NCBI GenBank assembly: GCA_020205615.1
Contig: CM035170.1
Span: 43,649,807-43,713,806 of the forward strand
Source: Panax quinquefolius
Taxonomy: Eukaryota; Streptophyta; Magnoliopsida; Apiales; Araliaceae
Length of the DNA stretch: 64,000 bases
Direction of reading: 5' to 3'
The notes beneath the pieces are model-generated. The model was not told the origin of the DNA. It was given only the letters and a program-made list of their open reading frames with translations, and ran no database searches. Positions 1 to 11,929 of this stretch are shown here, piece by piece (the stretch's first letter is position 1; each line of letters begins with the position of its first letter). The position numbers and the translations under genes are program-made.

Positions 1-683
1 TTGAGTTGTTCAATATAAGTATGTTCTGTTTATACATGAATCGTTATTGTTAAGTCTGTGCTAATGATTCTAGCCAGACAGGATGTATATGAACAAGGTA
101 GAGGGATGAAAGTATTTCAAAGAGAAAACGATTGATGTTTTAAGATGATAGGAATCGAGACTATTCCTATTATTCAAGATGCTTCATAACCTTTTTTCGG
201 TTATAGAAGTTCTAAAGAAATGTTTTAATTCTGAAGTTGTTTGTTCAACTGTTATGACTTGCTGGGCAATTGAATGCTCACACTTGCTTTAAATGAAAAA
301 CAATTTTCAGCGAACAAGGTTAGAAGAATTTAAGGATCCCGTAAAGATCAAGCTGACGGTATCCAGATGCAGTACCATTATGAAGGTGAATGAGCGAGAA
401 GATCAAGTGAAGACTTGTAATGTAAAAAGATAGAATTTATTTATAGACTAGTTTAATGAACTGTTATGTATCCTTAGCGGCGGATAAAATTCACTCTTGT
501 AAGATGAAATGAATAATGTAATTATCATTATTTGTAATAAAAGAGGTCATAAGGTTCTAGAACCTGGGATTTGAGAGTGTATGTCGTTATATTGCATTAT
601 ATAATGATGTATGTTGGATAAATGATGTACTCGTGATGTACGGAATTTGGGTGTGAAGATAGACCGGATTTCGGGGCGTCACA
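1..683 (+). repeat. RE1 5' LTR, 3' part only
   Basis: The segment ends in GGGGCGTCACA immediately before the primer site. It matches 5783-6453 of the downstream LTR with scattered substitutions and small indels. The first about 3.4 kb of this LTR are outside the window. Confidence 0.88.
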
Positions 684-686
684 AGT

Positions 687-698
687 TGGTATCAGAGC
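687..698 (+). other. RE1 primer binding site, initiator tRNA-Met type
   Basis: TGGTATCAGAGC lies four bases after the LTR end. It is the complement of the 3' end of plant initiator tRNA-Met, the usual minus-strand primer for Tekay and many other plant gypsy elements. Confidence 0.92.
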
Positions 699-2270
699 TG
701 ATAGGTTATAAACCTTAGGTAGGAGTACCTTAGACTATAATCGTAGAGAGAAGGACAAAAAGATCACCACGTGATCATATTGACTCGTAGTAATAGATGA
801 GCTGTTAAACGAGGAATGATTTATAGCAAAGGCTATAAATGAAGGGTACTATGAAGTAGTACGGGAAGAAGAACTTAGAATGAGTTATGAAGGATAGTAT
901 ATGAATTAAAGAAAATTTATATTAAGTAGAGAGAGATTTAGAAGTTGTAAAATTTCAATTGAGGACTCATGTGATAGCTGAGTTATATGAACCTTTGTTA
1001 TGGGCAGAGGTTTGTGCTTGGTGTAACAACTGCTTAGCTTATTACAGTGATAATCATTGGAATTGGTCGCGCTATCAAGATGTATATGGCGAGAAGGTGA
1101 ATCTTTTCTCATGTATATACTTGATAGGTAGAGAACGATAAGGTAGGTGCGAGTTCTTGAAACTCATACTTATGGTAAGTTTGTGACTCATAATAATATG
1201 GTTTGTTTTCGAACGTCTCAGCGAATGGACATCTATGGTCTGTCTGGATGTTCTTAAACTTATATTATAGTGGAAAGTTCCTGAACTCATAATGTGTGGT
1301 AAGTTGATGGACTGTACTGAGGTATAGGAATGTTTAGACTGAAAATGAGTTATTTTCAGTAAGCTTAGTATTTAAGGTGCTAGAGAAGATTAAGTATTGT
1401 CACAGTAAGACAATGAAGGAAGATGAAGAAATAGGATATTCCAAGTCATCTAGCTATGCTAGATTTCGAACTTTATTGAACTCGTTCTGATATGTACTTT
1501 GAAAAGGAAAGAATTGGTTCAACTTTTGGAATCAATAGAATTTTTAAAAGAGCTATTCTTGGTATGTCTATGCTAATTGCTTCGGCTAGACAGAAATTGA
1601 TTTAAAATATTCAAAATGAATTTTATATCATCTGTGCATTCGATGCAAGGTGGTAAAATGATGGAGTTGTTAATACCATTGAACTCGGTGTTGATGTGAT
1701 CTTAGGATCAACAACCCGCTATGGTATGATGTATAATGACGAAGTCACAAACCGACGAAGTCCTCAACGTCTCGTAAAAAAGTACGGTATCGCCGACGCC
1801 ATAAAACGCTTTGATGTATTGCGTAAAGAATTTAAAGAAGTAGTCGATGTCAATTGAGTTGACTAGACGAATGTTCCAGTTGATATCCAATTTATTAGTA
1901 TGGTCTAAGCTACTTGATTCGGCTAGACAAATGGTATTTCATCGAGATTTCTTTGAGAACTTGTGCCATACCAAATTGTTTTAGGGTGGAATCTAATGAT
2001 TTAGTCTAAGGAGAACATGGAAGAGGTAGTTACTTTCTTTATGATTGTAAACTGACCGTTAAAGAAGGGCTTACGGAGAAATGTTGTTTAACCTAGTAAG
2101 AGTTCATGGTCGATTTGACCCCTCAGCAAAAGTATGAAACGTTTTAAGAGGAAATTTTATATTCCCGTTATTCCTTCTGCTTCATGATTCTTGATATGTT
2201 ATTGGGATTAGGAATGAGGGAAAGATAAGAACTCCGTTGAAGAGAAGTTGAGAAGAAAGGTAGGCTAAAA

Positions 2271-2373
2271 TTTCGAGGATGAAATTCTGTGAAGAAGGGG
2301 TGAATGTGATGACCCGGGTAAGGGTGTGGTTTTAAGAAATTCCGAGGACGGAATTTTTATAAGTGGGGAAGAG
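2271..2373 (+). other. RE1 polypurine tract with a duplicated LTR-start segment
   Basis: The purine-rich AAGTGGGGAAGAG directly precedes the LTR start TGTGACGACCCGG at 2374. A second, diverged copy of the same arrangement (gaggatgaaatt..., GAAGAAGGGGTGAA, then TGTGATGACCCGG at 2305-2317) lies 69 bases upstream. This looks like a tandem duplication of the plus-strand priming site and the LTR edge. Confidence 0.7.
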
Positions 2374-5300
2374 TGTGACGACCCGGAAATTCGGGTTGTC
2401 CAGAATTTAAGTTTAAAGAATTAGTTATTAATAAAAGGAATTTTTATTAATATTATTATGTGCTATGTGTTTATTAATCGTTCTATAACCTAGGATGATT
2501 ATAAATCGGAGTATTCTTGCCTACGAGCTAGATTGAGCGAATAGAATTTTCAAGATTAAAACGAAATTTTTTCCGGAACAAAATATTTTTGGGGAAAAAA
2601 GACGAAATAGGCACTATTCATCCATTTCGCTTTGAGATTTATTTTGAAATTCGAAAGTGATAGATTACGCTTAATTACGAGACGTGATGGAATATTCAAT
2701 AATATTTCGCTATGGCAAAAACAAAGTTTTCACTACTGACTCAAAACCTAAGGGTTAGGAAAAGTGAGTTCCGAGAATTTTATTATCACGTATAATAATT
2801 AGGGTTATTATGCGTGAGAGATATGAGTATGATATGAAGTATTATACGAGGATAGTACGAAGATTATTATGACATATAATACGAATATCGTACAAACAAT
2901 ATACGAAGAGATTACGAGAATACGAGAATAGAATGCGTAGAATACGATTAGTCTTAATGGACTTTGAGTTCATGGACTTTGTAGAATCTAATTGGACTTG
3001 GATTATGTCAAGCCAAATGCTTTGTGAAATCAAGCCCAAGATAGGCCCAATAAGAATTATGGTTAAGGCCCAAACCAAGAAAAGAAACCGTGGATCGAAC
3101 CGATGGGTAAACGGTTGGGTAATAGCCAATGGGGCAACCCATGGGGTGACCCATGGGGCAAGAGGGCGAAGATTGGCCACCAAGTAAACTTGGTGGCTAA
3201 GTCTCGAGAGGAGGTGGGAATATTAAGGAGGCTAAGGGGGCTTAAAATGACTAAAATGCCCTAGCTTTGAAAATCTATAAATAGTAAGCTCATTTCATTG
3301 TTTTGTGATTTTGAAAATCCTAGACATTTGAAAGAGAGAGAGAGAACTCGGATGGGAGGGAGAAGGAAGGACATGAGCATGAATGATCTGGATCGAAGAG
3401 TTCGTGAAATAGAAAAGCTTGCAAATCACCGCTTTTGTCTAATGCGAGAGAAAAATAAGAAGAAGAGGTAAACTAAAACCTAGTTTCTTATAATATTTTC
3501 TTTAAGTTTAATATGTTTAAAACCTAGCGTAATGAGAATAGAGAGAAGATGATGTTAGAAATGATTTCATATGGTTGAAATCATGAGAAAAGAAAAAATA
3601 AGAACTTAGAAATTTAGTTTATAAATTTCTTAAGGAAGTATAAGATTCGTAATGAATTAGAGCGGTCCGAATGGATTATATGAATAAGTAGGTGAAATAA
3701 GTAAGGAATAATGTTCTATAACATCAAATTCCAATAAAAAATGGAATCGTAATCCAAAATATCGATTAAAATGAAGAACGAACGAAGAACACGCGAAGAA
3801 CACGAAGAACGTTGTTGATGGACAAATTTAAAACCATCATAGTTTAATTGTTGTTGATGGACAAGTTTAAAACCATCGTGTATAAGTTAGTTGATTCTTG
3901 CTTGGTTAGGATCGGTAGAAACGTCATGAAGAACGGATTAAAACTTAGCTATAACGAGGTTGTGGCGAATTTTCGTAAAAGACAAACGAGAATTAGAAAG
4001 TTAGTAAATGAACCCGAGTGGGTAGGGTTTCATAGGAAAGTAAGAAAACATAGAAAATGTGAGTCATGGACTCAAGAAAGAACGAGTTCCGAGTTCGGAT
4101 GACCGAATTACGGATGAACAAACGAAGAGCGTTAAAAGCGTAAAAATGAACGAAGGGTGAAGATTAAGCCAATTGAATGGCACGTTAATGGATTCATACC
4201 AAAGTTCTGTCCGAGGGTATTGAAGCACGTAAGATAAGGAAGAGAATGGCTTTGGAACGACCTCATTCCGAGTTATAACAAATAAGTTATGGAAGTGAGA
4301 AGTAAGCATCTCAGAATGATCAAAGACTTAGAAGAATTTTTCAAGAATTAGGGCTTGGTGCCGCGGTGCCAACCATGCCTTGTAAGGTGGCGCCACAACA
4401 CGCCGCATCTGTGGAGCCGGTATCGCAAGCTCATGGCAACAAGCAAGAGGAATAAAGAAGGGAGTGAAAGTCGCAGTGCAGTACCGGTGTTGAGAAAAAA
4501 ATCCAGAGATGAGCTTTTAACTGCTCAGCTCTTGGGGGAAATGTAAGGGACGATAAAGAATATAATTTTCAACTAATGTAACACTTAATTAAGTGATGTA
4601 AACCTTTATTAAAGGTTGAATATATAGATTAAACAAGATTAAATGACAAAGAATTTAATCACGGGATTACGTAACCGATATCCGGGGACCGTAGTCGCAA
4701 TAAACGAACGTGAGGGATTGCTATGGTTGTGATTCCTTAGACGTTGAGTGACGAGGGTAATGAATAACATTTTGATGTTATGTCATGATAAGGAGAGATA
4801 AGTGTGAAGCGTATAGATGCTGTGAACACAACGTCGTTGTGATGGACGTTTGGTCTTAGCATACAATGATCGGTATGGCTTTGACACTTAGAACGAGTAA
4901 TGAACATGGGGTTCATATAATGGATAACGAAAGTATTAAATAGTATATGAATTATTTAGAAAGCCGTAATGAACGGTAATAAGATTAATGAAAGCCGAAT
5001 GTGATTCGATAAAGAATGAATCCGGAGGGATGACATTTAGTTATTAAAAAGCCGTAAAGAATAAGAAATTGACTTAATCAAACATTATAATAGTTCATAT
5101 AAGTTAAGAGAAGTTAGGTTATGGTACAATCGTAACCTTTGATGGTTGACATATGGGAGCTGGGCTAAACAATTCCTTCAAAGAGCGAAGGTATATACAA
5201 AACCGGCAAACCGATCTAACTCACCGTGATGGCGAGTAGATGAGACGAGGAACTTGTTTGTTGGTTGTTTGTAGGAAACCACTCAGAGTACCATATGGAC

Positions 5301-6453
5301 TACTAGCAGAGACGTGATGTGTGCTGAGTCCTAGAGAAGTTATAAGAAGAAGATAAGAATATAAATCATCCAAGATGATGAACGTATTAGTAAGACATCT
5401 CCGTATGTCATAAAACCGTAAACTGGTAAATGAAGTTAGTCGCGTATACTTATATTGCAAGAACGCGAACCCTAAGAAGTAAAGCTAAGTAAACCAATGC
5501 GTAAGTTCAATATATGACTAATTGGTGTTTATGGTTTCTCCATATGTGTGATATAGGAATTGAAATGAGCAGATCAGCGTAAGTTGTAGCTGGGCATAAG
5601 GCATGTTTCCTAACTTCATTCATATTGCATGAATGTTAGTTTCTTAAACTTCTCAGATGTTGTACTTGAGAAGTCTTGTCTATGTGCGTATGTGCGATGT
5701 ATGTACAAGGTGTTAAAATGTATGAGGCTTTGAGCCACAATTTGAACACTTCAGTGTTTCTATGATATGAAGTGTTCTATTATTGAGCTGTTCAATATAA
5801 GTATGTTCTGTTTATACATGAATCATTATTGTTAAGTCGGTGCTAATGATTCTAGCCAGACAGGATGTGTATGAACAAGGTATAGGGATGAAAGTAGTTC
5901 AAAGAGAAAACGATTGATGTTTTAAGATGATAGGAATCGAGACTATTCCTATTATTCAAGATGTTTCATAACCTTTGTTCGGTTATAGAAGTTCTAAAGA
6001 AATGTTTTAATTCTGAAGTTGTTTGTTCAACTGTTATGACTTGCTGGGCAATTGAATGCTCACACTTTCTTTAAATGAAAAACAATTTTCAGCGAACAAG
6101 GTTAGAAGAACTTAAGGATCCCGTAAAGATCAATCTGACGATATCCAGATGCAGTACCATTCAGAAGGTGAATGAGCGAGAAGATCAAATGAAGACTTGT
6201 AATGTAAAAAGAATGAATTTAATTATAGACTAGTTTAATGAACTGTTATGTATCCTTGGTGGCGGATAAAAGTCACTCTTGTAAGATGAAATGAATAATG
6301 TAATTATCATTATTTGTAATAAAAGAGGTCATAAGTTCCAGAACCTTGGATTTGAGAGTGTATGTCGTTATATTGCATTATATAATGATGTATGTTAGAT
6401 GAATGATGTACGTATGGAATTGGGTGTGAAGATAGAAATTTTGGTGTGTCACA
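2374..6453 (+). repeat. RE1 3' LTR (4080 bp)
   Basis: It starts TGTGACG and ends CGTGTCACA-like (GTGTGTCACA), so the termini are short inverted repeats (TGTGAC/GTCACA). A TATA box lies about 0.9 kb in. ORFs of 60-130 codons inside it (for example 2933-3187, 3848-4102, 4355-4546) have no recognisable product, and I treat them as chance. A 30-bp phrase is directly repeated at 3811 and 3850. Confidence 0.88.
3275..3284 (+). promoter_or_regulatory. Probable RE1 LTR TATA box
   Basis: CTATAAATAG is preceded by a GC-richer stretch and followed about 25-60 bases later by a CT/GA-rich leader. The same decamer occurs at the corresponding place in both RE3 LTRs (43134 and 50516). Conservation across LTR families supports a Pol II promoter. 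Confidence 0.7.
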
Positions 6454-7480
6454 GATAATAGCTTCTTAATACACTTAGGTTTGATACAAATATTATTTAT
6501 CCGGTCAACCTCGAACCCTTAACCACATAATGTACACATATACGCCATATACATGTAACATTACTTATTCCTTAATCCTCAATAATTCACTCTAATCTTT
6601 CATGAATTTTGAAATCCTCAAATTCTACAAAAATTTCAAACGATACACTTATTTTTTCGCATTGTGTTCTAATATCGAACCTTAAATCCATAAATTAATT
6701 TTTTTTTTTTTTTAAATTCAAATTTCAAGTTATCACATGAATTTTTTAGATATCCAGCCTCAAATCCAACACCGGGAATAGTAGCTACCAACCTTGATAA
6801 CTCCTAAGGAATGCAATTCCCAAACCTTAAATGCACTCAAGAAATTACACGCAGACATTATTCGCTTAATCTTTAATTCAGATAATACAAAGCATGTGAA
6901 TATTGAACAAATCCATAAACCCCTCTCGGAGATGATATCGATCTCGATCCCAACTTGAATAGTTCCAACACTGGTGATAACCCCGAGGAATGCAATTAAG
7001 CTAAGAGAAATGCTTGTTTCAAATAAATGCATCTGATCGACTGAAACTCGGCTTTTCGGCCAAGGGCACTTTCGAAGACCGAACACAGATGATAACTGAA
7101 CATGCACCCCTCGAGAGATGATCTTGAGAACCTTGACACTTGTCAATCTAAGAGATATTCAAGGCCACGTCACGCTTTACTAGAGCTCAACATAACTCAT
7201 GAGGGCATAGTTGTCATCTCTACACATTCAAGGCCACATCACGTCGTCTCACATCTCATACATATATTTCTACACAGCGATGTCCCACAAGAATCAATGA
7301 AAACCAATCTCGAGTGACTATTGTGCAGGGTAACAGATAAAATTTGAAGCTTGAAGATCGGAGGGCACCGTCCCATCTTCACGACTTTGTACAACCTCTA
7401 ATCCCATGCATTGGGTAGTCATGCATTTTAACTCTATTATATGTTAAAGTAAATGCATGCATGCATATAGTCATAAATGC
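6454..7480. other. Undelimited stretch, possibly the Tat 3' LTR remnant
   Basis: This is AT-rich, non-coding sequence with a run of about 16 T near 6699-6713. Phrases resembling 'gataac...gaggaatgcaatt' recur at about 6795 and 6975, and 'attcaaggccac' occurs at 7158 and 7227, so short internal duplication is present. Its position, between the end of RE1 and the antisense ORFs, is where the minus-strand Tat 3' LTR should lie. I could not find paired LTR ends. The 128-codon minus ORF at 6760-7146 has no recognisable domain. Confidence 0.35.
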
Positions 7481-7621
7481 ATTTTAAAAAGCTCTAGGTA
7501 AGTAAATACCACACCCTTTCTGAGGTGATATGGAGACTTGTTGTCCAGATATTGATGGATCCAAATCAGTCGAACAGTTCTTACAGGACCGCTTCTGGCA
7601 TACGGACGGAGGGCTTCTAAA

Positions 7622-9507
7622 GTGCCTCGTCCCCGTTCTGTTAGACAGCCTCGTCGGTTGGTGGAGGTTGTGATACGTCCTGTCCAGGTAGATGTTCCAG
7701 ACGTCAAGGACGAGGAGGTGGATATTGAGGATCCCGCTCCTGCTGCACATATCCCTCGCAGGGAGCTTTCGAGCATCCAGGTGGTGAACCCAGAGTTGCT
7801 GGGTGATTTAGGTAGACACCCATCGATGTACTTGCACGCTAACGAGGTATGACGTTAGACTTTATCTTCCTTCTTTCCTATTGATGCGGATTAAAGGGTT
7901 CTGATGTTGATCTGGCATTTCATGCGAGTTCAGGGTTTTACACGGCCTCGAGGGAACAGGTTTAGCATCCACTCCATGTACCAGGCGCTTCATCCTGATT
8001 ATAGAGCAGTAGTGCATGAGTGGGGATTTGGGGCATTTTTCTCCATCCTTCCCCGTCGTTGTCCCTAGGGTTACCTTAGGGCATTGTCTGAGCGATGGTT
8101 TCATCAGACTCAGTCACTCCATCTGCTGGACTACGAGGTGACGATGACGCCTATGGATTGGTGATTTATCACAGGTATGGAGTTTGGAGGGGAGCCAGTG
8201 CCTTGCATGGCGAATATTACCCCTACTGCCATCAGATCCTTATTAGGAGTTCCGGTAGAGGCGCTCAAAGGCAGGATTGTCCGTTCAGGTCCTTTGAGCG
8301 TAGATGTTATGAGTGGGCTATTGATTGAGCCCATGCCTGATGATGTCAGGATCAGGGATCGCGTTCTGCGGTGATTATTACTGATGATCATTAGAGGCTG
8401 CTTCATAGCAGATAACTCTTCCGCGGTATCTTTCGCTTTGGTCAGCGCCACACGCAATGTGGACCGTATAGGAGAATATGACTGGGGCTCTTACACCTTT
8501 GCCTATTTCCTTCTGGGCATGCATCTGCGCTCACAGGGTTTGACCGAGGCTTGGCTAGGATTTTACCTATTTCTGCTGGTGAGTATTTCTCTTGTCTTTT
8601 CCCATTCATAGGTTAAGAGTGTTTACTGATAGCAGATGTTTTGCCATTGTGTTGCCAGTTTTGGGCCTATGAGAGGCTTCCATGTTTGCATCCCATGAGT
8701 GTGTTAGGCTTAGATACCTATCCACGAGGATGACGATGGCACCATTCTATTTTGCCAGAGGTCCCTGTATCTAAGGGCTTCGCTCACTACCGTATGCAGC
8801 TGGAGTTGCTGACGGCTGACGCCATCACATGGCTTCCATACTCAGGGGATCATTTGACCATCGGTTTTGAGAATGGACACCCTACTGGAGTAGAGTATTT
8901 GATTTCCACCCGGAGATTTCCTCTCTTCACATATGGAGGCTGGGAGCTCTATTTAAGAGATCGTGCTATTAGGAGCACCGCATGGGAGATTCGTGTACCG
9001 ATCTTGCCTCCAATCAGGCATCATTGGCCTGTATCACAGTCACCCGTTACGGATATTCCATTGTTGGGAGTTGACGGTTTTGATTTATCCGAGGGTCCAT
9101 GTACTCAGGAGATATTCCAGCGTTGGTGGCTCCCTCGCACTATTGGGGCCCAGTCCCATGCCACACAGTTTATGGGGGACATGGTTCCAGGATCTTTGAT
9201 GATAACGGATTGGGTGGCTTGTATCCGAGCTCCGACTCATCTGACCCAGATTGATAGTTTGACCCGGCAGTTGGACCAGGCACATATATTTATTCGGCGT
9301 TTGGGCAGAGATCCAGCAGAGGCGGAGTCATTTGTTCCTTCCAGCTCAGGTGCTGGCCCCTCAGACGACCCATTTGGTTTTGCCGGCGCATATCCTCCTC
9401 TTTATAGGCCTGACATCCCTGTTGATAGAGATTCAGTGACTCAGAAGGAGTTACATCAGGTGGACACGATTGAGGATGTGGACATCGAGACCCTAGTCTT
9501 CTTCTGA
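7622..9507 (+). pseudogene. Antisense extra gene of the Tat element: plant mobile domain (PMD)-like protein, with intron, broken
   Basis: Plus-strand reading frames across this interval give a PMD-like protein. In order: a Pro/Arg-rich start (7622-7852); a degenerate part; a segment with FGGEPVPC and GVPVEALKGR (from 8177); then RCFIADNSSAV-type and GEYDWGSYTFAYFL (8384-8578), which resemble the PMD core found in MAIN/MAIL-type and TE-borne proteins. A GT..AG intron (8579-8658) joins it in frame to FWAYERLPCLHP, a typical PMD block, and then to the 251-codon ORF at 8752-9507. Stops at about 8372 and 8731 and a damaged 5' part make it a pseudogene. It lies antisense to, and downstream of, the Tat pol. 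The role in the element is unknown. The PMD call is by motif resemblance only. Confidence 0.65.
8579..8658 (+). other. Probable spliceosomal intron in the PMD-like gene (80 bp)
   Basis: The donor CTG|GTGAGT is a near-consensus plant site and the acceptor is GTTGCCAG|TTTTGG. Removing 8579-8658 keeps codon phase (the exon ends on a complete codon) and joins two segments that belong to one PMD block. An intron on the plus strand means that the antisense gene was transcribed as its own unit. Confidence 0.6.
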
Positions 9508-9934
9508 TGTGTATTCTTGTTCTATCTTTTGATAGGCCTCTGTTAGATATTGGGTGGCTGTTCCCATTCTCGCTATATCTTTTGATAGGCCTCTGTTAAT
9601 AGTAGGGTGTCTGTGCCCCATTTTTATGTATTTGTAGCTGTATAGAGCTGATGTATTAGATGATGATATATTTAGGAATGTATGCACTATTTTTCATTCC
9701 CTATATCATATTGCCATCCATTATCTGTTATGCATGTATCATGTTACGTATATATATGTATGTCCAGAGATATTCAGCATTGACCCCTGGATGGTCTTAT
9801 GATATGGCCCGCAACAGATGTCTTCTTCGATTAGTCGATATAGATCATACCCACCGCGTCGGTGGTGGCATTGGGTATCTTGATCGATCGTGTTACGTAG
9901 ATCGATAGCATGTCACCACCGCATAAGGTGATTT
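9508..9934 (+). other. Spacer between the two antisense ORFs
   Basis: The phrase 'atcttttgataggcctctgtta' is directly repeated at about 9524 and 9579. Near 9830-9925 'ccaccgc' phrases flank a 'tcgat' cluster. A candidate splice acceptor, pyrimidine-rich CCTTTTGGCATTTCAG, ends near 9982, so the downstream gene may begin upstream of its first ATG at 9935. I see no coding segment. Confidence 0.4.
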
Positions 9935-10928
9935 GTGAATCTGTTCTTTGCGACAGATACCATGACCCTTTTGGCATTTCAGGTTCCTACAGGATTCGTG
10001 GATGGGATGATAAAGCATTGGCTACCAGATAGGCAGGTATTCCGTTTTGGCACCCATGAGTTGACTCCTACTCTGGAGGAGTATGCACGTTTGACGATGC
10101 TGCCCTTAGATAGAACTTGCGTGCACATGGCTTTGGGAGATATGAGTAGATGTTTCATGACTCTCACAGGATTGAGGAGCAGAGTAGTGCAGGATGAGCT
10201 GACATCTGGCCACGTGATCTCTCAGCATTTTTTGTATTACAGATTCGGCGCGGAGGATAGCTACTCACGACATTCCGAGGATTTCACCGTGTCGGAGGAT
10301 CATTGGCGTTTGGCTAGAGTTGATGTACTGATGCTATGTGTACTGTCATACGTGTATATGTCGTGGTATATGGATGGGATAGACATAGGAGTTATCATGG
10401 CCGTGATAGCTCTCAAGGAGGGTCATACCATTGTACCTATGATCGTGGCGTGAGACCTGCGATCGGTATCCTCTTAGTGATTTCCGGAGGCGTGTTTCTT
10501 GGGAGTTCGATGTCTTGTATGTGTTGTTTATGTCACACTTGCGACCGGTTGGTACCCTTAGATGGCATGGCTATTGCTTCTCCCATGATGTCGCTATGTC
10601 ATACTCCTTTCAGCCATCGGAGTGTACATATGCTCAGTCCTAGTCTGCATTTTTGGCAGATATCAGAGATCCATTTAGCATATTACTGTGCTCGGGGCTT
10701 TGCTCACCATACAGCTTCATTACTTATGCTCCGGGCATGGATTTCCTCCCTTTGGCTGGCTTGAGGGGCATGACTACTTATCACCCATTGGCCATGATGT
10801 CGCAGTTCGACCAGTTCCAGGATTTTCATCCTTTCGAGGTGGCGGCATGTCAGCGTTTAGCTTCTCGATACCTCTCAGCCGAGGATCGATCTCGTATATA
10901 TCGCTTCTTTGGGATCGACATGAGCTAG
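9935..10928 (+). pseudogene. Antisense extra gene 2 of the Tat element: DUF7745-like protein, frameshifted
   Basis: The 172-codon ORF at 9935-10453 contains FRFGTHELTPTLEEYARL, which resembles the start of DUF7745 (the 'PTLEEY' block common in plant TE-associated proteins). After a frameshift around 10450-10650 the plus-strand reading continues with FLPLAGLRGMTTYHP (10653-10928), matching the usual DUF7745 C-terminal block (WLPLxGxRGxxxYxP). It ends with a stop after GIDMS. The two antisense genes end with related acidic phrases ('VDTIEDVDIE' near 9460; 'VEPIEDIDSY' near 11045), which suggests that they arose by duplication or were once one gene. Function is unknown. The domain call rests on short motifs. 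Confidence 0.55.
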
Positions 10929-10977
10929 CTTTCCTACTACCAAATCGTCCCAAGATTCCGCAGAGTACTTCGCATGG

Positions 10978-11555
10978 ATGGAGACGGAGGTTTTATCGGC
11001 TGCAACAGTATTTGCAATGTCGGAGAGCGAGTTATACAATGTAGAGCCTATAGAGGACATTGATTCCTACATCGAGGAGGAGCCCACTGCTGGGTTGCTA
11101 GCATTTCTTCCGGATTCTCCTAGTACTAGTACTTTTGTGATTCAAAGACTTTCGAGACAAAGATTTAGATCGTAGTCTTCATCTGATGACCTTTGAGAGA
11201 GACCAGATTCGATTCTATGATGTCGACGGCTCTTGATGTGAGGGACGCCGCCTTATTAGAAAGAGATGAGGCATTGGCTCGTAGAGATGCCGCCATCGTT
11301 GTGTGTGATGAGGCCAGGTCAGCCATAGACGCAATGGTAGTTGAGCGGGATATCACCATATCTGCCCGAGATGTGGCTGTCACATATAGTACTGCAGCGA
11401 GGTCCCTTACCACTAGTATGATTGCAGAGATGAGCGCTTACATTGATGAGCATATGGTCATCATGCAGATGGCTACAGACCTGTTGGGTCATGTGGATAT
11501 TCTCATCCAGGAGACTACAGCTTTACCTCTTTCATCTGAGAGGATGCCATATTAG
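10978..11555 (+). pseudogene. C-terminal acidic and coiled-coil part of antisense gene 2, frameshifted
   Basis: The ORF 10978-11175 is acidic (…VEPIEDIDSYIEEEP…). A second ORF, 11193-11555 in another frame, is rich in Ala, Arg, Asp and Glu with heptad-like spacing (RDAALLERDEALARRDAA) and probably forms a coiled coil. Both follow the DUF7745-like part directly and on the same strand, so I read them as its damaged tail. A coiled coil at the end would fit an oligomerising protein, but nothing shows what it binds. Confidence 0.45.
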
Positions 11556-11929
11556 TCTTGCTAGCTCGCATGCATGTACCTGATCCATAGATGAAATTTG
11601 GTATTTACCCGCATGCACTAGCTTCGCCATTTTGTCATGTACGATTTACATTGTATATATATCAAACAAAGATTATATATACGAGGAAATATATTTTTGG
11701 ATCACTTCCCTTTTAGATATGCCTTGCTTTTTGCTTGAGATTTTGCCTGCTGCTTCAAGGCTTGTGATCTTGATGTATTCTGAATTCCTCCTGGGTGGAT
11801 GGACATTGAGTTGTCTCTGGATAGTTCAGAATGGATCATCGATCAATGTATCCCTACCATCTTTGGTGTCTTGGGATTTGTTTTTGAATGGGGAATGGAG
11901 AGGAGTGTGGCTTTCCTCTCTGAGATTGA
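11556..11929. other. Non-coding spacer between the antisense genes and the hairpin repeats
   Basis: The 110-codon ORF 11632-11964 has no recognisable domain and a hydrophobic, low-complexity look. I see no other signal here. Confidence 0.4.

Larger units (their letters stand above)
684..2373 (+). other. RE1 interior, no recognisable gag/pol
   Basis: This stretch has only short random ORFs. Its leader (about 1150-1310, with repeated 'gaactcat' phrases) resembles the leader of RE2 at about 20510-20580, which suggests a common ancestor. Two copies of a 26-nt imperfect inverted motif (1566-1591 and 1903-1928) also occur, and the same motif is found in the RE1 and RE2 LTRs. I see no protease, RT, RNase H or integrase motif, so pol has been deleted or was never present. 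Confidence 0.6.
1..6453 (+). mobile_element. RE1: Tekay/Del-like Ty3/gypsy LTR retrotransposon, deletion derivative, 5' end outside window
   Basis: Sequence 1-683 recurs at about 5783-6453, and the two copies flank a 1.7 kb interior with a tRNA-Met primer site at one end and a purine-rich tract at the other. This is the LTR-interior-LTR layout. I hand-counted 8 mismatches in the first 200 aligned bases of the two LTR copies (about 4%), so the insertion is not very recent. The conserved 3' end of the interior (a ...gaggacggaatt... segment just before the purine tract) and the TGTGACGACCCGG LTR start are typical of plant Tekay/Del-type elements. The interior has no gag or pol that I recognise, so the element could only move using proteins supplied elsewhere. 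The 5' target duplication lies outside the window. Confidence 0.85.

Noticed and set aside
687..698. tRNA gene fragment
   Set aside because: The match to the tRNA-Met 3' end is the retrotransposon primer site; no cloverleaf is present.
2933..3187. 84-codon ORF and its 113-codon antisense ORF in the RE1 LTR as genes
   Set aside because: They lie upstream of the LTR TATA box in U3, with repetitive 'aacccatgg' phrases and no domain.
6760..7146. 128-codon minus ORF as a gene
   Set aside because: No recognisable domain; it overlaps short internal repeats and lies where a decayed LTR is expected.
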